From positions 152,288 to 216,287 of the forward strand of contig CADCDA010000001.1 of assembly GCA_902800025.1 (NCBI GenBank): 64,000 nucleotides of DNA. The letters are read 5' to 3'. A program made the translations under genes and the position numbers. How positions within the stretch are numbered: position 1 is the first letter of the stretch; each line of letters opens with the position of its first letter. Positions 36,319-44,302 of this stretch are shown in pieces. Source of the DNA: an uncultured Erysipelotrichaceae bacterium (GTDB lineage: Bacteria > Bacillota_I > Bacilli_A > RFN20 > CAG-826). The notes under the pieces were generated by a model. It did no database searches. It saw nothing but the letters and a program-made list of their open reading frames with translations, and was not told the DNA's origin.

Positions 36319-38716
36319 TTTCAGTCACCTTCTTTATAATATTTATTCCATATTTTGAAGTTCTTTTTATCATAGCTTCTTTGCCGCCTTCTAAGATGTC
36401 GCAAACTTCTTTTATAAATGACGTATTCTCAATGCATCCAGATTGATAGTCAAAATACTTTTTATTGTTTTCCAATATCCTATCACTTGCAATAAAAATG
36501 TTTTCAGAATCAATACCTATTCCAACATTTCCATTATGAGTAATGATGATGCACTGAAAAAGCACAGATTTCTTTTTTAATTCAGTAATCTTTTTTGTAA
36601 TTGTGTTATAAATGTTTTTGTTGTCTATATCGTTTTCAGGCTGATCTAAAAACAGCACAATAGATTTGTTGTTAGCAATATCATTATCAATTAAGTCAAA
36701 CAACAGATTCATAAACAAGGACGCTTTTTCACCCGATGATTTTTTCAACAAACTATTACTACCCTTGTAGATGTCATATTTTGCATTCTCTTTCTTAAAT
36801 AGTCCGTTAACTTTTTCAATATAATTATCTAAACACTTTGCAAAGGTATTTTTATTTCTAAATACTTCACCATAATATTCAATAAATAAAATGGTTTTAA
36901 ACAAATCGTCTTTCTTGCAGTTACCACTTGAAAATGTATCAACAACGGAAGGATACGAATCGTTACTCTCATATGTTCTTTCTATCTTGTAATCGCCAAA
37001 TAACGATTCAGTTGTTGGCTTAATCATTTCATCATATTTGCTCTTTTTAAGTGTTGAAGAAAGCAGGCAAGCTTGCTCGCAAAAACTACTAATCGTATTA
37101 CACTTTTTTTCAAAATCTTTTAAAAGAGTATCAGCTTTTTTCTTTTCTTCATTATTAATATATGCTTCGATATAAGCTTTTATTAGTTCAATAACTTTTT
37201 CATATGCTGAGGATTTTTGATAAAAGTTCAAAATATCAATCTTGTTTTTAATTATACTGTTGGCTTTTTTTAAAACATCAGTTTCTTCTTTATTAAAAAT
37301 ATAGACATCAGCAACTTTGATGTTATCAATTGAATCTAAATTGCTGTTTGAAATAGTATCGATGACGTATTGGATGTCATAATTTTCCCCGTTCAAAACA
37401 CTATAATAGTTTTCGTTTCTAAAGGCTTTTTGGTAATCAAGGTTATTTACAGATGATTTATCACTAAGCATCTTTTTTAAAGCCTCGTATGCCTTGATAA
37501 TGTCATCTTTGTTAAAGATGAATGAAATATCTTCAGCACATTTATAAGATATCTTAAGTTTTTTAAACAACGAATCAACTTCTTTAAATCCAAAACACGA
37601 TTTGTAAGAATATTCTTCCTTTTGTGCAAGTTCATACCATTTTAATAATTCACCACTATTCTCAACTGAATCATATAGGGAGCCGTTAATCTTAATTTTA
37701 AACAATGGTTGGTCATTGTAAAAATCCTTGTAATGATCATTTTCCTTAAGCCCTTTGTTGCCACTTATTATTCTTTTGAGCAGCAAAGTCTTTCCGCTTC
37801 CAAATCTTCCGATAACTGTATTGCAATAAGGAGAAAGAATGTACTCGTTGTTATCTAAATAAAACGATTCAATGTATTTATTATTCAACTCAGTTTTCCT
37901 AACTCCAAATACACCATCAAGAGATATTCTTAACCTCGGCTCTTCAAAAGCAGTCTTAATTGAATTAAATGGGAATTCGATATTGCTCAGCATGTAGCAT
38001 TTAGTGCTTTTATCATTTTCGTTTTTACCTTCAGGATATTTTTCCAAATTATGATTATCTGAAAATGCAACAAAAGGAAAATCGCAGTTACAATTTATAT
38101 AGCACTTCAGTGATTTACTTAATAATGCAACATTATTACTATCTTCATAAGCATTAAAACAAAGACGATTAAGCTCGTTCAATAATTTGTCTGTGTCTTG
38201 ATTTTTGTATGATATGCCTTTATGCTTATCACGATAATGCGGAATTAAAATTATGTTTTTAATTTCATTTTTATTAAGGGTGGTAAAGACATCATTTATT
38301 GAAGGATATAGTGTTTTATCATTTCTTTTTGATTCTTCAAAATTATCAAACAATTCCGAAACCGCAGAATTAACTAAATCATAATCTTTGGTGTCGAATA
38401 GAACAAGGCAATGAAAGGTATCTTTGTCATAAATATTTGGATCATTTATGTCTAATTCAACACCTATAACAAAATTAATTCTATTAATATATTTATCCGA
38501 TTTAATCAACGAACACAAATCTTTATAAAGAGGGGTATTAATAGAATTATGATCTGTTATTGAAAAAATTCTAATGTCATGTTCAAGCAGTGTGTCCAAT
38601 AATTCAGACGCAGAAAAAGAGGTGCCTTCATAGTCGTTAGGCTTAACCTCGTTACTTTTTGGCGAGTGTATATGCAAATCAACGCCATTCCATGTAGAAA
38701 ATTTCATATTATTCAT
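36308..38716 (-). CDS. PHP-domain/ABC-type ATPase fusion (TrlF-like), probable defence protein
   Basis: An 802-residue protein. Residues 10-225 form a PHP phosphoesterase domain with metal-site motifs VDLHIHSP (His15, His17), TDHN (Asp55, His56), GVE (Glu87), IPHY (His160) and SDNH (220-223). Residues 290-800 form an SMC/ABC-like ATPase: Walker A GRFGSGKT (303-310), a long helical middle, the signature-like SSGEKAS, Walker B VLFLDQPEND (Asp691) and ITHN. This is the layout of ATP-gated nucleases used in phage defence and tRNA or nucleotide attack. It resembles proteins named TrlF-like. A small coupled gene follows. Confidence 0.85.
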   Translation of the reverse strand: MNNMKFSTWNGVDLHIHSPKSNEVKPNDYEGTSFSASELLDTLLEHDIRIFSITDHNSINTPLYKDLCSLIKSDKYINRINFVIGVELDINDPNIYDKDTFHCLVLFDTKDYDLVNSAVSELFDNFEESKRNDKTLYPSINDVFTTLNKNEIKNIILIPHYRDKHKGISYKNQDTDKLLNELNRLCFNAYEDSNNVALLSKSLKCYINCNCDFPFVAFSDNHNLEKYPEGKNENDKSTKCYMLSNIEFPFNSIKTAFEEPRLRISLDGVFGVRKTELNNKYIESFYLDNNEYILSPYCNTVIGRFGSGKTLLLKRIISGNKGLKENDHYKDFYNDQPLFKIKINGSLYDSVENSGELLKWYELAQKEEYSYKSCFGFKEVDSLFKKLKISYKCAEDISFIFNKDDIIKAYEALKKMLSDKSSVNNLDYQKAFRNENYYSVLNGENYDIQYVIDTISNSNLDSIDNIKVADVYIFNKEETDVLKKANSIIKNKIDILNFYQKSSAYEKVIELIKAYIEAYINNEEKKKADTLLKDFEKKCNTISSFCEQACLLSSTLKKSKYDEMIKPTTESLFGDYKIERTYESNDSYPSVVDTFSSGNCKKDDLFKTILFIEYYGEVFRNKNTFAKCLDNYIEKVNGLFKKENAKYDIYKGSNSLLKKSSGEKASLFMNLLFDLIDNDIANNKSIVLFLDQPENDIDNKNIYNTITKKITELKKKSVLFQCIIITHNGNVGIGIDSENIFIASDRILENNKKYFDYQSGCIENTSFIKEVCDILEGGKEAMIKRTSKYGINIIKKVTENEN

Positions 38717-38797
38717 TTAATAACTAATTCAATATATTCCGTTATCTTTTAACATCATTTTTACAAAATCCATAGAATTTTTATAATCCGTTTATAA

Positions 38798-39109
38798 TCA
38801 ATTCTTCCACTCTTGATACTCTTTGCCTTCAAGTATATCTGCTATTCTCTTACAGGCATTACCATCACCATAAGGATTAACAGCTTTTGCCATCTTGGCA
38901 TAAGCTTGTTTATCATTAAGTAATCTAGAGAATTCATTATATATAACTCCTTCACTAGTACCTACTAGTTTTAAGGTACCTGCTTCAACACCTTCTGGTC
39001 TTTCAGTAGTGTCTCTCATAACTAATACCGGAACACCATAAGCAGGCGCTTCTTCTTGAATGCCACCACTATCGATGAAGATTAAATATGTTTTTGGTCT
39101 AAATAAATT
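38798..39109 (-). pseudogene. 3' fragment of UDP-N-acetylglucosamine 2-epimerase
   Basis: About 103 codons match the C-terminal quarter of WecB/MnaA: YLIFIDSGGIQEEAPAYG, VLVMRDTTERPEGVEAG and the final helix. A TGA immediately precedes the matching part at 39112-39110, and no N-terminal part of the enzyme is found nearby. The complete enzyme is about 370 residues, so this is a remnant left when the rest was replaced or deleted next to rmlB. An internal ATG at 39019 could still give a 73-residue peptide. Confidence 0.8.
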
Positions 39110-39145
39110 TCAATCACTTTTACCAGATCGGTGTGATTGATTACG

Positions 39146-40180
39146 CTACTTTCTATTTTTGTAGTTCTTCTCCAACCACTCCTGGTTTTGTTTCATACAT
39201 TCTTCTAACCAAGTAGAACCTTTTGGAGATAGATACCACTCTATCGTTTTCTTGATACCTACTTCAAAAGTAGTAATTGGATCCCAATCTAATTCAACAT
39301 TAGCCTTATGTGGATCAATCGCATATCTTTGGTCATGGCCATGTCTATCTGCTACAAATTCAATAAGTGATTCTGGTTTACCAAGTTCAGAAAGAATACG
39401 TTTAACAATATATAAATTGTTTCTTTCGTTATGGCCACCTAAGTTATATACTTCTCCCACTCTTCCTTTTTCTAGAACTGCTAAAATACCTCTACAGTGA
39501 TCTTCGACATATAGCCAATCTCTAACATTAATACCTTGTCCATATACAGGAAGTTTTTGATCATGACTTGCTTTATAAATCATTAATGGTATTAATTTCT
39601 CTGGGAATTGATATGGTCCATAGTTATTGCTACATCTAGAGATGGTTACTGGCAATCCATACGTTCTATAGTAAGCAAGAACTAATAAGTCCGCGCTTGC
39701 TTTAGAAGTGCTATATGGACTAGATGTATGTAATGGAGTATCTTCATGGAAGAATAAATCTAGTCTGTCTAATGGAAGATCGCCATATACTTCATCAGTG
39801 GACACTTGATGATATCTTTCGATACCATATTTTCTACATGCGTCCATTAATACTTCTGTTCCAATAATATTGGTGGTTAAGAAAGACTCAGGATCCAAAA
39901 TGCTTCTATCAACATGTGATTCCGCTGCAAAATTAACAACGATATTTGGTTTCTCAACTTCAAATATCTTTTCTATCTCTGCTCTATTACGGATGTCCGT
40001 TTTATAGAACTTATAATTTGGATTATTAAGTTCTTCTTTAATTGTATTTGGATTAGCGGCGTACGTTAAAGAATCAACGTTCACTACTTTCCATTCTTTT
40101 CTTTCATTTAATAATAATTTGCAGAAGCAGTTACCAATAAAGCCCGCTCCACCTGTTACTAAGACTGTTTTGCTAATCAT
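39146..40180 (-). CDS. rmlB: dTDP-glucose 4,6-dehydratase RmlB
   Basis: A 344-residue short-chain dehydrogenase-fold enzyme for the second step of dTDP-L-rhamnose synthesis. It has the NAD motif VTGGAGFIG, the AAESHVDRS block, the catalytic Thr-Asp-Glu in STDEVYGD, the YSTSK active-site pair and the NNYGPYQFPEKL segment. The start is the ATG at 40180 because GGAGG lies 7 bases before it; an upstream ATG at 40198 has none. rmlC lies upstream, separated by an unrelated gene. Confidence 0.97.
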   Translation of the reverse strand: MISKTVLVTGGAGFIGNCFCKLLLNERKEWKVVNVDSLTYAANPNTIKEELNNPNYKFYKTDIRNRAEIEKIFEVEKPNIVVNFAAESHVDRSILDPESFLTTNIIGTEVLMDACRKYGIERYHQVSTDEVYGDLPLDRLDLFFHEDTPLHTSSPYSTSKASADLLVLAYYRTYGLPVTISRCSNNYGPYQFPEKLIPLMIYKASHDQKLPVYGQGINVRDWLYVEDHCRGILAVLEKGRVGEVYNLGGHNERNNLYIVKRILSELGKPESLIEFVADRHGHDQRYAIDPHKANVELDWDPITTFEVGIKKTIEWYLSPKGSTWLEECMKQNQEWLEKNYKNRK

Positions 40181-40197
40181 ATAAACCTCCACGCACA

Positions 40198-40911
40198 TTA
40201 AATAAACAAATAGACTAAACTATCTGTTGCAAATTTTATATTGTTTCTCCTTTTAATAACCTTGTCATTGGAATAATCTTCTTCTATATTCAAAATAACT
40301 GGTTCATCCATTATCTCTTTATTGTTTAAAATTTCTTCAAATTGTTCTTTGCTAATTGGTTCAATTTTTTGAAGAATTTGATTAAAGCTTGTCTTTTCTA
40401 TTTTATTTTCTTCCCTCGAACATTGTCTAGCATCACTATTATCAAAAGTTACGTAATGATGACCAGAATATAAGCAAGTCGTCGGTATAAAAAACTCCGA
40501 ATCCGCGATAATGGCGGAGTTCCTAACTTTGTTAAGAAAGTCTTTATATAATATGAATCTAGGAGCAGCGTAAACACCAGCCACACTTGATCCGTACAAA
40601 TTGAATCTACACAATTTGTTGTGTTGGCGAAATGGATTTCCTATATCGTTTGATTTATAAATTTCGAATTTATAGTGTTTATGCGGTTGTTTTTTAGTGT
40701 ATGCCTCGGATGTTTTAAATTGAATAAGCATTACTTTTCTATTTAATGGATTGCCACTTTCGTCTACAAAAAGGGCATCATATCCAAGTCGTTTTTCTAC
40801 AACTTGCGATGGAATATAAAATGGGGTTGTTTTGGCTTTGGCAAATTGAGTCAATAACTCATGCATAAACATTGATTCATATGCCTTTTCAGGAAACTCG
40901 CTTCTTTTCAT
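40198..40911 (-). CDS. Possible PD-(D/E)xK-like nuclease wedged between rmlC and rmlB
   Basis: A 237-residue soluble protein from the ATG at 40911; a TTG at 40929 inside the rmlC end is an alternative. The stretch LGYDALFVD, then a loop and KVMLIQFKTSE, resembles the Asp and Gln-x-Lys active-site strand pair of restriction-endonuclease-like folds. The C-terminal half has no match I can name. It has nothing obvious to do with rhamnose, yet its stop is tightly joined to rmlB. The nuclease reading rests on a weak motif. Confidence 0.5.
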   Translation of the reverse strand: MKRSEFPEKAYESMFMHELLTQFAKAKTTPFYIPSQVVEKRLGYDALFVDESGNPLNRKVMLIQFKTSEAYTKKQPHKHYKFEIYKSNDIGNPFRQHNKLCRFNLYGSSVAGVYAAPRFILYKDFLNKVRNSAIIADSEFFIPTTCLYSGHHYVTFDNSDARQCSREENKIEKTSFNQILQKIEPISKEQFEEILNNKEIMDEPVILNIEEDYSNDKVIKRRNNIKFATDSLVYLFI

Positions 40912-40921
40912 ACAAAAATAA

Positions 40922-41476
40922 TTATTCAAGCAACTCTCTTAAAAATGGATGCTTTTTATCTTTCTCGCTCAAAAGTATTTCACCGACATCCGGCCACTCT
41001 ATTCCAATATCTGGATCATTCCAAATGATACCGCCTTCATCTTCTGGATGATATAGTTCATCACATTTGTAGCAAAATGTTGCAGTTTCACTCAGCACAA
41101 CAAACCCGTGAGCGAAGCCTCTAGGAATCATAAATTGATTGCCTTTTTCGGCAGAAAGCACTATGCCTTCCCATTTGCCATAAGTTGGGCTTCCCTTTCT
41201 TAAATCAACACATACATCAAATACTTCGCCTTCAATGCATCTTACAAGTTTTGCTTGTGGATAAGTCTTTTGAAAATGAAGCCCTCTAAGCACTCCTCTT
41301 TTTGATTTTGATTGATTGTCTTGAATGAATTTATAATTAAGTCCAGCTTCTTTAAAATCGGGTTCCTTATATGTTTCCATGAAGTAACCACGATTATCAC
41401 CGTATTTCTTTGGTTCAATAATATATACATCTTTAATAGATGTTTCTATAAACGTAAAGTTGCCAATTGTCTTCAT
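40922..41476 (-). CDS. rmlC: dTDP-4-dehydrorhamnose 3,5-epimerase RmlC
   Basis: A 184-residue cupin enzyme for the third step of dTDP-rhamnose synthesis. It shows YGDNRGYFMETY, FIQDNQSKSKRGVLRGLHFQ with the catalytic His, VFDVCVDLRKGSPTYGKW, and IPRGFAHGFVVLSE. The length is typical. It is the first gene after the retron, 50 bases downstream of the reverse transcriptase stop, and depends on read-through or a promoter I could not define. Confidence 0.97.
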   Translation of the reverse strand: MKTIGNFTFIETSIKDVYIIEPKKYGDNRGYFMETYKEPDFKEAGLNYKFIQDNQSKSKRGVLRGLHFQKTYPQAKLVRCIEGEVFDVCVDLRKGSPTYGKWEGIVLSAEKGNQFMIPRGFAHGFVVLSETATFCYKCDELYHPEDEGGIIWNDPDIGIEWPDVGEILLSEKDKKHPFLRELLE

Positions 41477-41526
41477 ATTAATTCCTTTTTTTGTGTTCTT
41501 ATGATTTGTTTGATTAAACTAATTGA

Positions 41527-42468
41527 TCAGCTATTATTGGCGTTCTTTTCTAAGTCTTTGACCCTGTCTAACATTAGAACACCATCTCGCTCATATTTGT
41601 TTTGTAAATAGTTAAAATAGAGGGGATCGCACATTAATAAATAATAAATATACCCATATAAAACATTGTAATTACATTTTTCTTTCTTTTCCAAGGCATA
41701 ATATATTAATCTTTTAATTATTTTCTTAATAGTTGTTGGAATTGTTAATCTATTATCTTTGGTAATTGATATCCCAACAATTGTTGCTTTATCAAGCACG
41801 TTGAAAAATTCGATTTTAGAGTAGTTCAATCTTAATTTATATTTTTTTAGAGCAAGTCTTATATAATCAATAATTTCAGAGCCAATTCTTGTTGTTGAAC
41901 TAATAACAATATCATCAGAATATCTAGTATATTTACCATTTGGAACGTTTTTAGACACATACGATTCAATCAATTCATCAAATTCAACTAAATATAAATC
42001 TGAGATGTATGGAGATGTAACGCTACCTTGTCTAAAACGATTCCTAAATGTCAAAATCATCTTTATTATGATTGGGTCTTTTTCATTCAAAATTAAAGAC
42101 ATTTTCGTGTCAGGGTATTTTGTCAATACGATGTTTTTAAAAACATCCCAATCCATGCTGTCAAAATAATGTTTTATATCTAAATGTAGAAAATAATTAT
42201 TGTTTAAATGTTGTTCCGCCATTAAAACGGTTGATTTTCCTTTTAAATATGAGAAACAACATTTGTGAGGAGTTAATTCGCACAAATAATGATCTAGCAC
42301 ATATCTCTGAGCCATTTTGACTATTCTTGAAGGAACATAAATAACCCTTTCTTTGTCTTTGTTCTTCAAAACGACTCTCTTATGGCTTCTAGGAGATTGA
42401 ATAACTTTTTGAAAACGAGTCAACGAGGAAAGCAAGCATCCTTCAGCAATCTCTTTAATAATATCCAT
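41527..42468 (-). CDS. Retron reverse transcriptase
   Basis: A 313-residue RNA-directed DNA polymerase of retron type. Motifs are VIYVPSRIVKMAQRYVLD (RT1), LHLDIKHYFDSMD with Asp97 (RT3/A), RQGSVTSPYISDLYL (RT4/B), RYSDDIVIS with Asp185-Asp186 (RT5/C; YSDD instead of YADD) and ATIVGISI (RT7, replacing the usual VTG). Size fits retron enzymes rather than group II introns, and no maturase domain is present. Its ATG overlaps the effector stop by 14 bases. With the upstream effector and msr-msd RNA it completes a retron. Confidence 0.95.
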   Translation of the reverse strand: MDIIKEIAEGCLLSSLTRFQKVIQSPRSHKRVVLKNKDKERVIYVPSRIVKMAQRYVLDHYLCELTPHKCCFSYLKGKSTVLMAEQHLNNNYFLHLDIKHYFDSMDWDVFKNIVLTKYPDTKMSLILNEKDPIIIKMILTFRNRFRQGSVTSPYISDLYLVEFDELIESYVSKNVPNGKYTRYSDDIVISSTTRIGSEIIDYIRLALKKYKLRLNYSKIEFFNVLDKATIVGISITKDNRLTIPTTIKKIIKRLIYYALEKKEKCNYNVLYGYIYYLLMCDPLYFNYLQNKYERDGVLMLDRVKDLEKNANNS

Positions 42469-43489
42469 TTTGCTCTATTTTCCTCTTATACTCTTGACAT
42501 ACGGATTTAATAATTAAATACTCGTCTGTTCTAGTAAATTTCACAGTGAAAAGAATTCTTCCAATCCATCTGTCTTTTGTTTTGGCGTCATTCATTACAA
42601 GTTTAGATTCATCAACCAAATATAAATCTCCACTCTTTTTCAAAAAGCCAATACTGTGAAGTATATTAAGCAACGACAGTATCACATCAGGAAAAGCACG
42701 TTCATCACAATCTAATGTGCCTGTTTTGACGTTTAACGAATCTGCACCTGTTAATCTACGAAAAAAACTAACAATAAAATCAACATTAACAAAGCCAACT
42801 AAACATGCCAAATCAACAATTGCAACAAAAAAGGAAAATAGGTCAGTAATACTTACGGTTGTGCCTTCTAACTCACCATAATACTTTACTATCTTGTTTT
42901 CTGTTGACAACAATGAGTGTTTATAAAGTGATTTTATACTTGAATTAACACATAAATAAGATTTCCCGGTTCGTTGTAAAAACGTCGCAGTATAAACCCT
43001 ATCATCGCCAATGTTTCTAAGATATTCAATGGGACCGTAGTTAATAAATGAATTGTCTTTTGATTTGGTCTTATCAAGAATTGCCACAACCTTATTATCG
43101 CTTTCCTTCATTCTAGTAAAGGCCCCAAGTTCACAAGCTGTCCCAAAACTCTCGATAGGTATCAAAATCATTTTAGATATCGCTTCAAGAACACCTTCAA
43201 AAACAAGTAGATTTAGATTCCCTTTATAGTTGGCCAAGTCTTCACTAATAATTATTTTGATATCACTGTTCTTTTCTAAAATATTAGTTAATGTGTTTCT
43301 TGATTTATGCGTATTTCTATTACCGCCACAAAGAAAAACAAAGCTAAAAAACGAGCTATTAATTCGGCCAAGACCCTCTCTTCTAAAACCACCATAATTC
43401 TCTAGTGAAGCTTTTTCAGTCATTTCAAAAATAAGATCTGTAATAGAATTAAAAGTAGATTTTATATTAACGATATTAAAGCGTTTCAT
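42455..43489 (-). CDS. Retron effector, nucleoside deoxyribosyltransferase-like plus winged helix
   Basis: A 344-residue protein of the effector type found in type II-A retrons such as Eco1 (Ec86). The N-terminal domain (about 45-160) has FVFLCGG, LLVFEGVLEAI, IPIESFGTACELGAF (Glu113 and Glu120 are candidate catalytic and substrate residues) and SFINYGPIEYL, the pattern of nucleoside deoxyribosyltransferase-like enzymes. The C-terminal part (about 210-335) looks like a DNA-binding winged helix. In Eco1 the effector is held inactive by the RT-msDNA complex. It starts right at the end of the msr-msd RNA. Confidence 0.87.
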   Translation of the reverse strand: MKRFNIVNIKSTFNSITDLIFEMTEKASLENYGGFRREGLGRINSSFFSFVFLCGGNRNTHKSRNTLTNILEKNSDIKIIISEDLANYKGNLNLLVFEGVLEAISKMILIPIESFGTACELGAFTRMKESDNKVVAILDKTKSKDNSFINYGPIEYLRNIGDDRVYTATFLQRTGKSYLCVNSSIKSLYKHSLLSTENKIVKYYGELEGTTVSITDLFSFFVAIVDLACLVGFVNVDFIVSFFRRLTGADSLNVKTGTLDCDERAFPDVILSLLNILHSIGFLKKSGDLYLVDESKLVMNDAKTKDRWIGRILFTVKFTRTDEYLIIKSVCQEYKRKIEQNGYY

Positions 43490-43498
43490 TTAAAATAG

Positions 43499-43737
43499 TG
43501 AGCCCTACCGTTGATAGCAACCATTTTATGAAATAAGTCAATTATTTCTTATTAAGTCGATATCGGAATTAGATGATTACGGATCAATCACATAGAGAAG
43601 ATACATAATTATCGAATTGTGATATGGGCATAATAGGCGACACCTATATGCGTCAATTGAAAGTGAATATCCACTTCTTGTTTGCTTACACAAACTCAAA
43701 TCATCACGTTTAACGCTAAGATTATTACTAGGGCTCA
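43499..43737 (-). ncRNA. Predicted retron msr-msd RNA
   Basis: The 354-base space between cap3 and the effector is not coding. On the minus strand it is bounded by a 9-base complementary pair: a1 TGAGCCCTA (43737-43729) and a2 TAGGGCTCA (43507-43499). Thirteen bases after a1 is TTAGC, whose G (43716) is the expected 2'-5' branch point, as in Ec86. Two hairpins typical of msr follow: GTTTG-6-CAAAC (43695-43680) and AAGTG-6-CACTT (43676-43661). The msd part contains stems at 43651-43628 (GCATA/TATGC with TAGG/CCTA) and 43548-43530 (GAAATAA/TTATTTC). Confidence 0.85.
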
Positions 43738-43742
43738 TTAGT

Positions 43743-43771
43743 ATTAAATATCTTATTTAAAATAGTGTCAA
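43743..43771 (-). promoter_or_regulatory. Retron promoter
   Basis: Minus-strand perfect -35 TTGACA (43771-43766), 17-base spacer, TTTAAT (43748-43743). Initiation would fall at the start of the a1 repeat. Confidence 0.85.
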
Positions 43772-43843
43772 GCAATAATAATAGGCATACAATTTGCTTT
43801 GATGAATACTTGATACTCCATAGGGAAAAGTCAGTAAGTACTA

Positions 43844-44302
43844 TTAATAATGAATAATTAGTTCACACTCAGCAAGTTCGGAATTTTTATTGCAAAAATA
43901 GCATCTACCAGTTAATTTGCCATTTTCATCTTTTACAATTAATTGTATTAAAAACAAGGCATTAGATTTTGCTAGCTCATCTTTAATTTCTTTTTTATCA
44001 TAATTTGACGGCACACATTCAAAAAGAGGATGCGAATGCCAATCTCCAATGTAATTATGATTTAAATAATCATATTTATGTTTTTTAAAATATCTTTTTT
44101 CAAATCTTTTATAAGTAACATTATTTACTAAATTTGAAAAAATATGAGTGCCACATTTTTGGCTAATATATACATCGTCTATTTGAAAACACTCGTCGAA
44201 CAACCGTTCTGCAAACAAAGCGCCTTTAATTTCATTTGGAGATGACTCCATAACAGCGTTATGTATTTTGCTTGTTATCTCTTGTGGAACAATAATCTTC
44301 AT
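43844..44302 (-). CDS. CBASS Cap3, JAMM-family deconjugating protease
   Basis: A 152-residue MPN/JAB protein. The metalloprotease motif is intact: Glu24 in NEIKGALF and GDWHSHPLFECVPSNYD with His89, His91, Ser99 and Asp102. In type II CBASS, Cap3 cleaves the conjugate that Cap2 forms on the CD-NTase. Its start lies inside the 3' end of cap2 (44-base overlap). It is the last gene of the operon, and the retron promoter begins about 70 bases after its stop. Confidence 0.93.
   Translation of the reverse strand: MKIIVPQEITSKIHNAVMESSPNEIKGALFAERLFDECFQIDDVYISQKCGTHIFSNLVNNVTYKRFEKRYFKKHKYDYLNHNYIGDWHSHPLFECVPSNYDKKEIKDELAKSNALFLIQLIVKDENGKLTGRCYFCNKNSELAECELIIHY

Noticed and set aside
36308-38716. 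Reading the PHP-ATPase as a DNA polymerase III subunit or histidinol phosphatase
   Set aside because: The PHP domain alone could suggest either, but the fused ABC ATPase with Walker A and B and the small coupled partner do not fit those enzymes.
39110-39140. Weak hairpin AATCAC/GTGATT after rmlB
   Set aside because: Six A/T-rich pairs with a long loop and no proper T run; not a convincing terminator or attachment site.
41527-42468. Group II intron or diversity-generating retroelement reverse transcriptase
   Set aside because: No maturase or intron RNA ends, and no template/variable repeat was seen. The effector and msr-msd layout identifies a retron.
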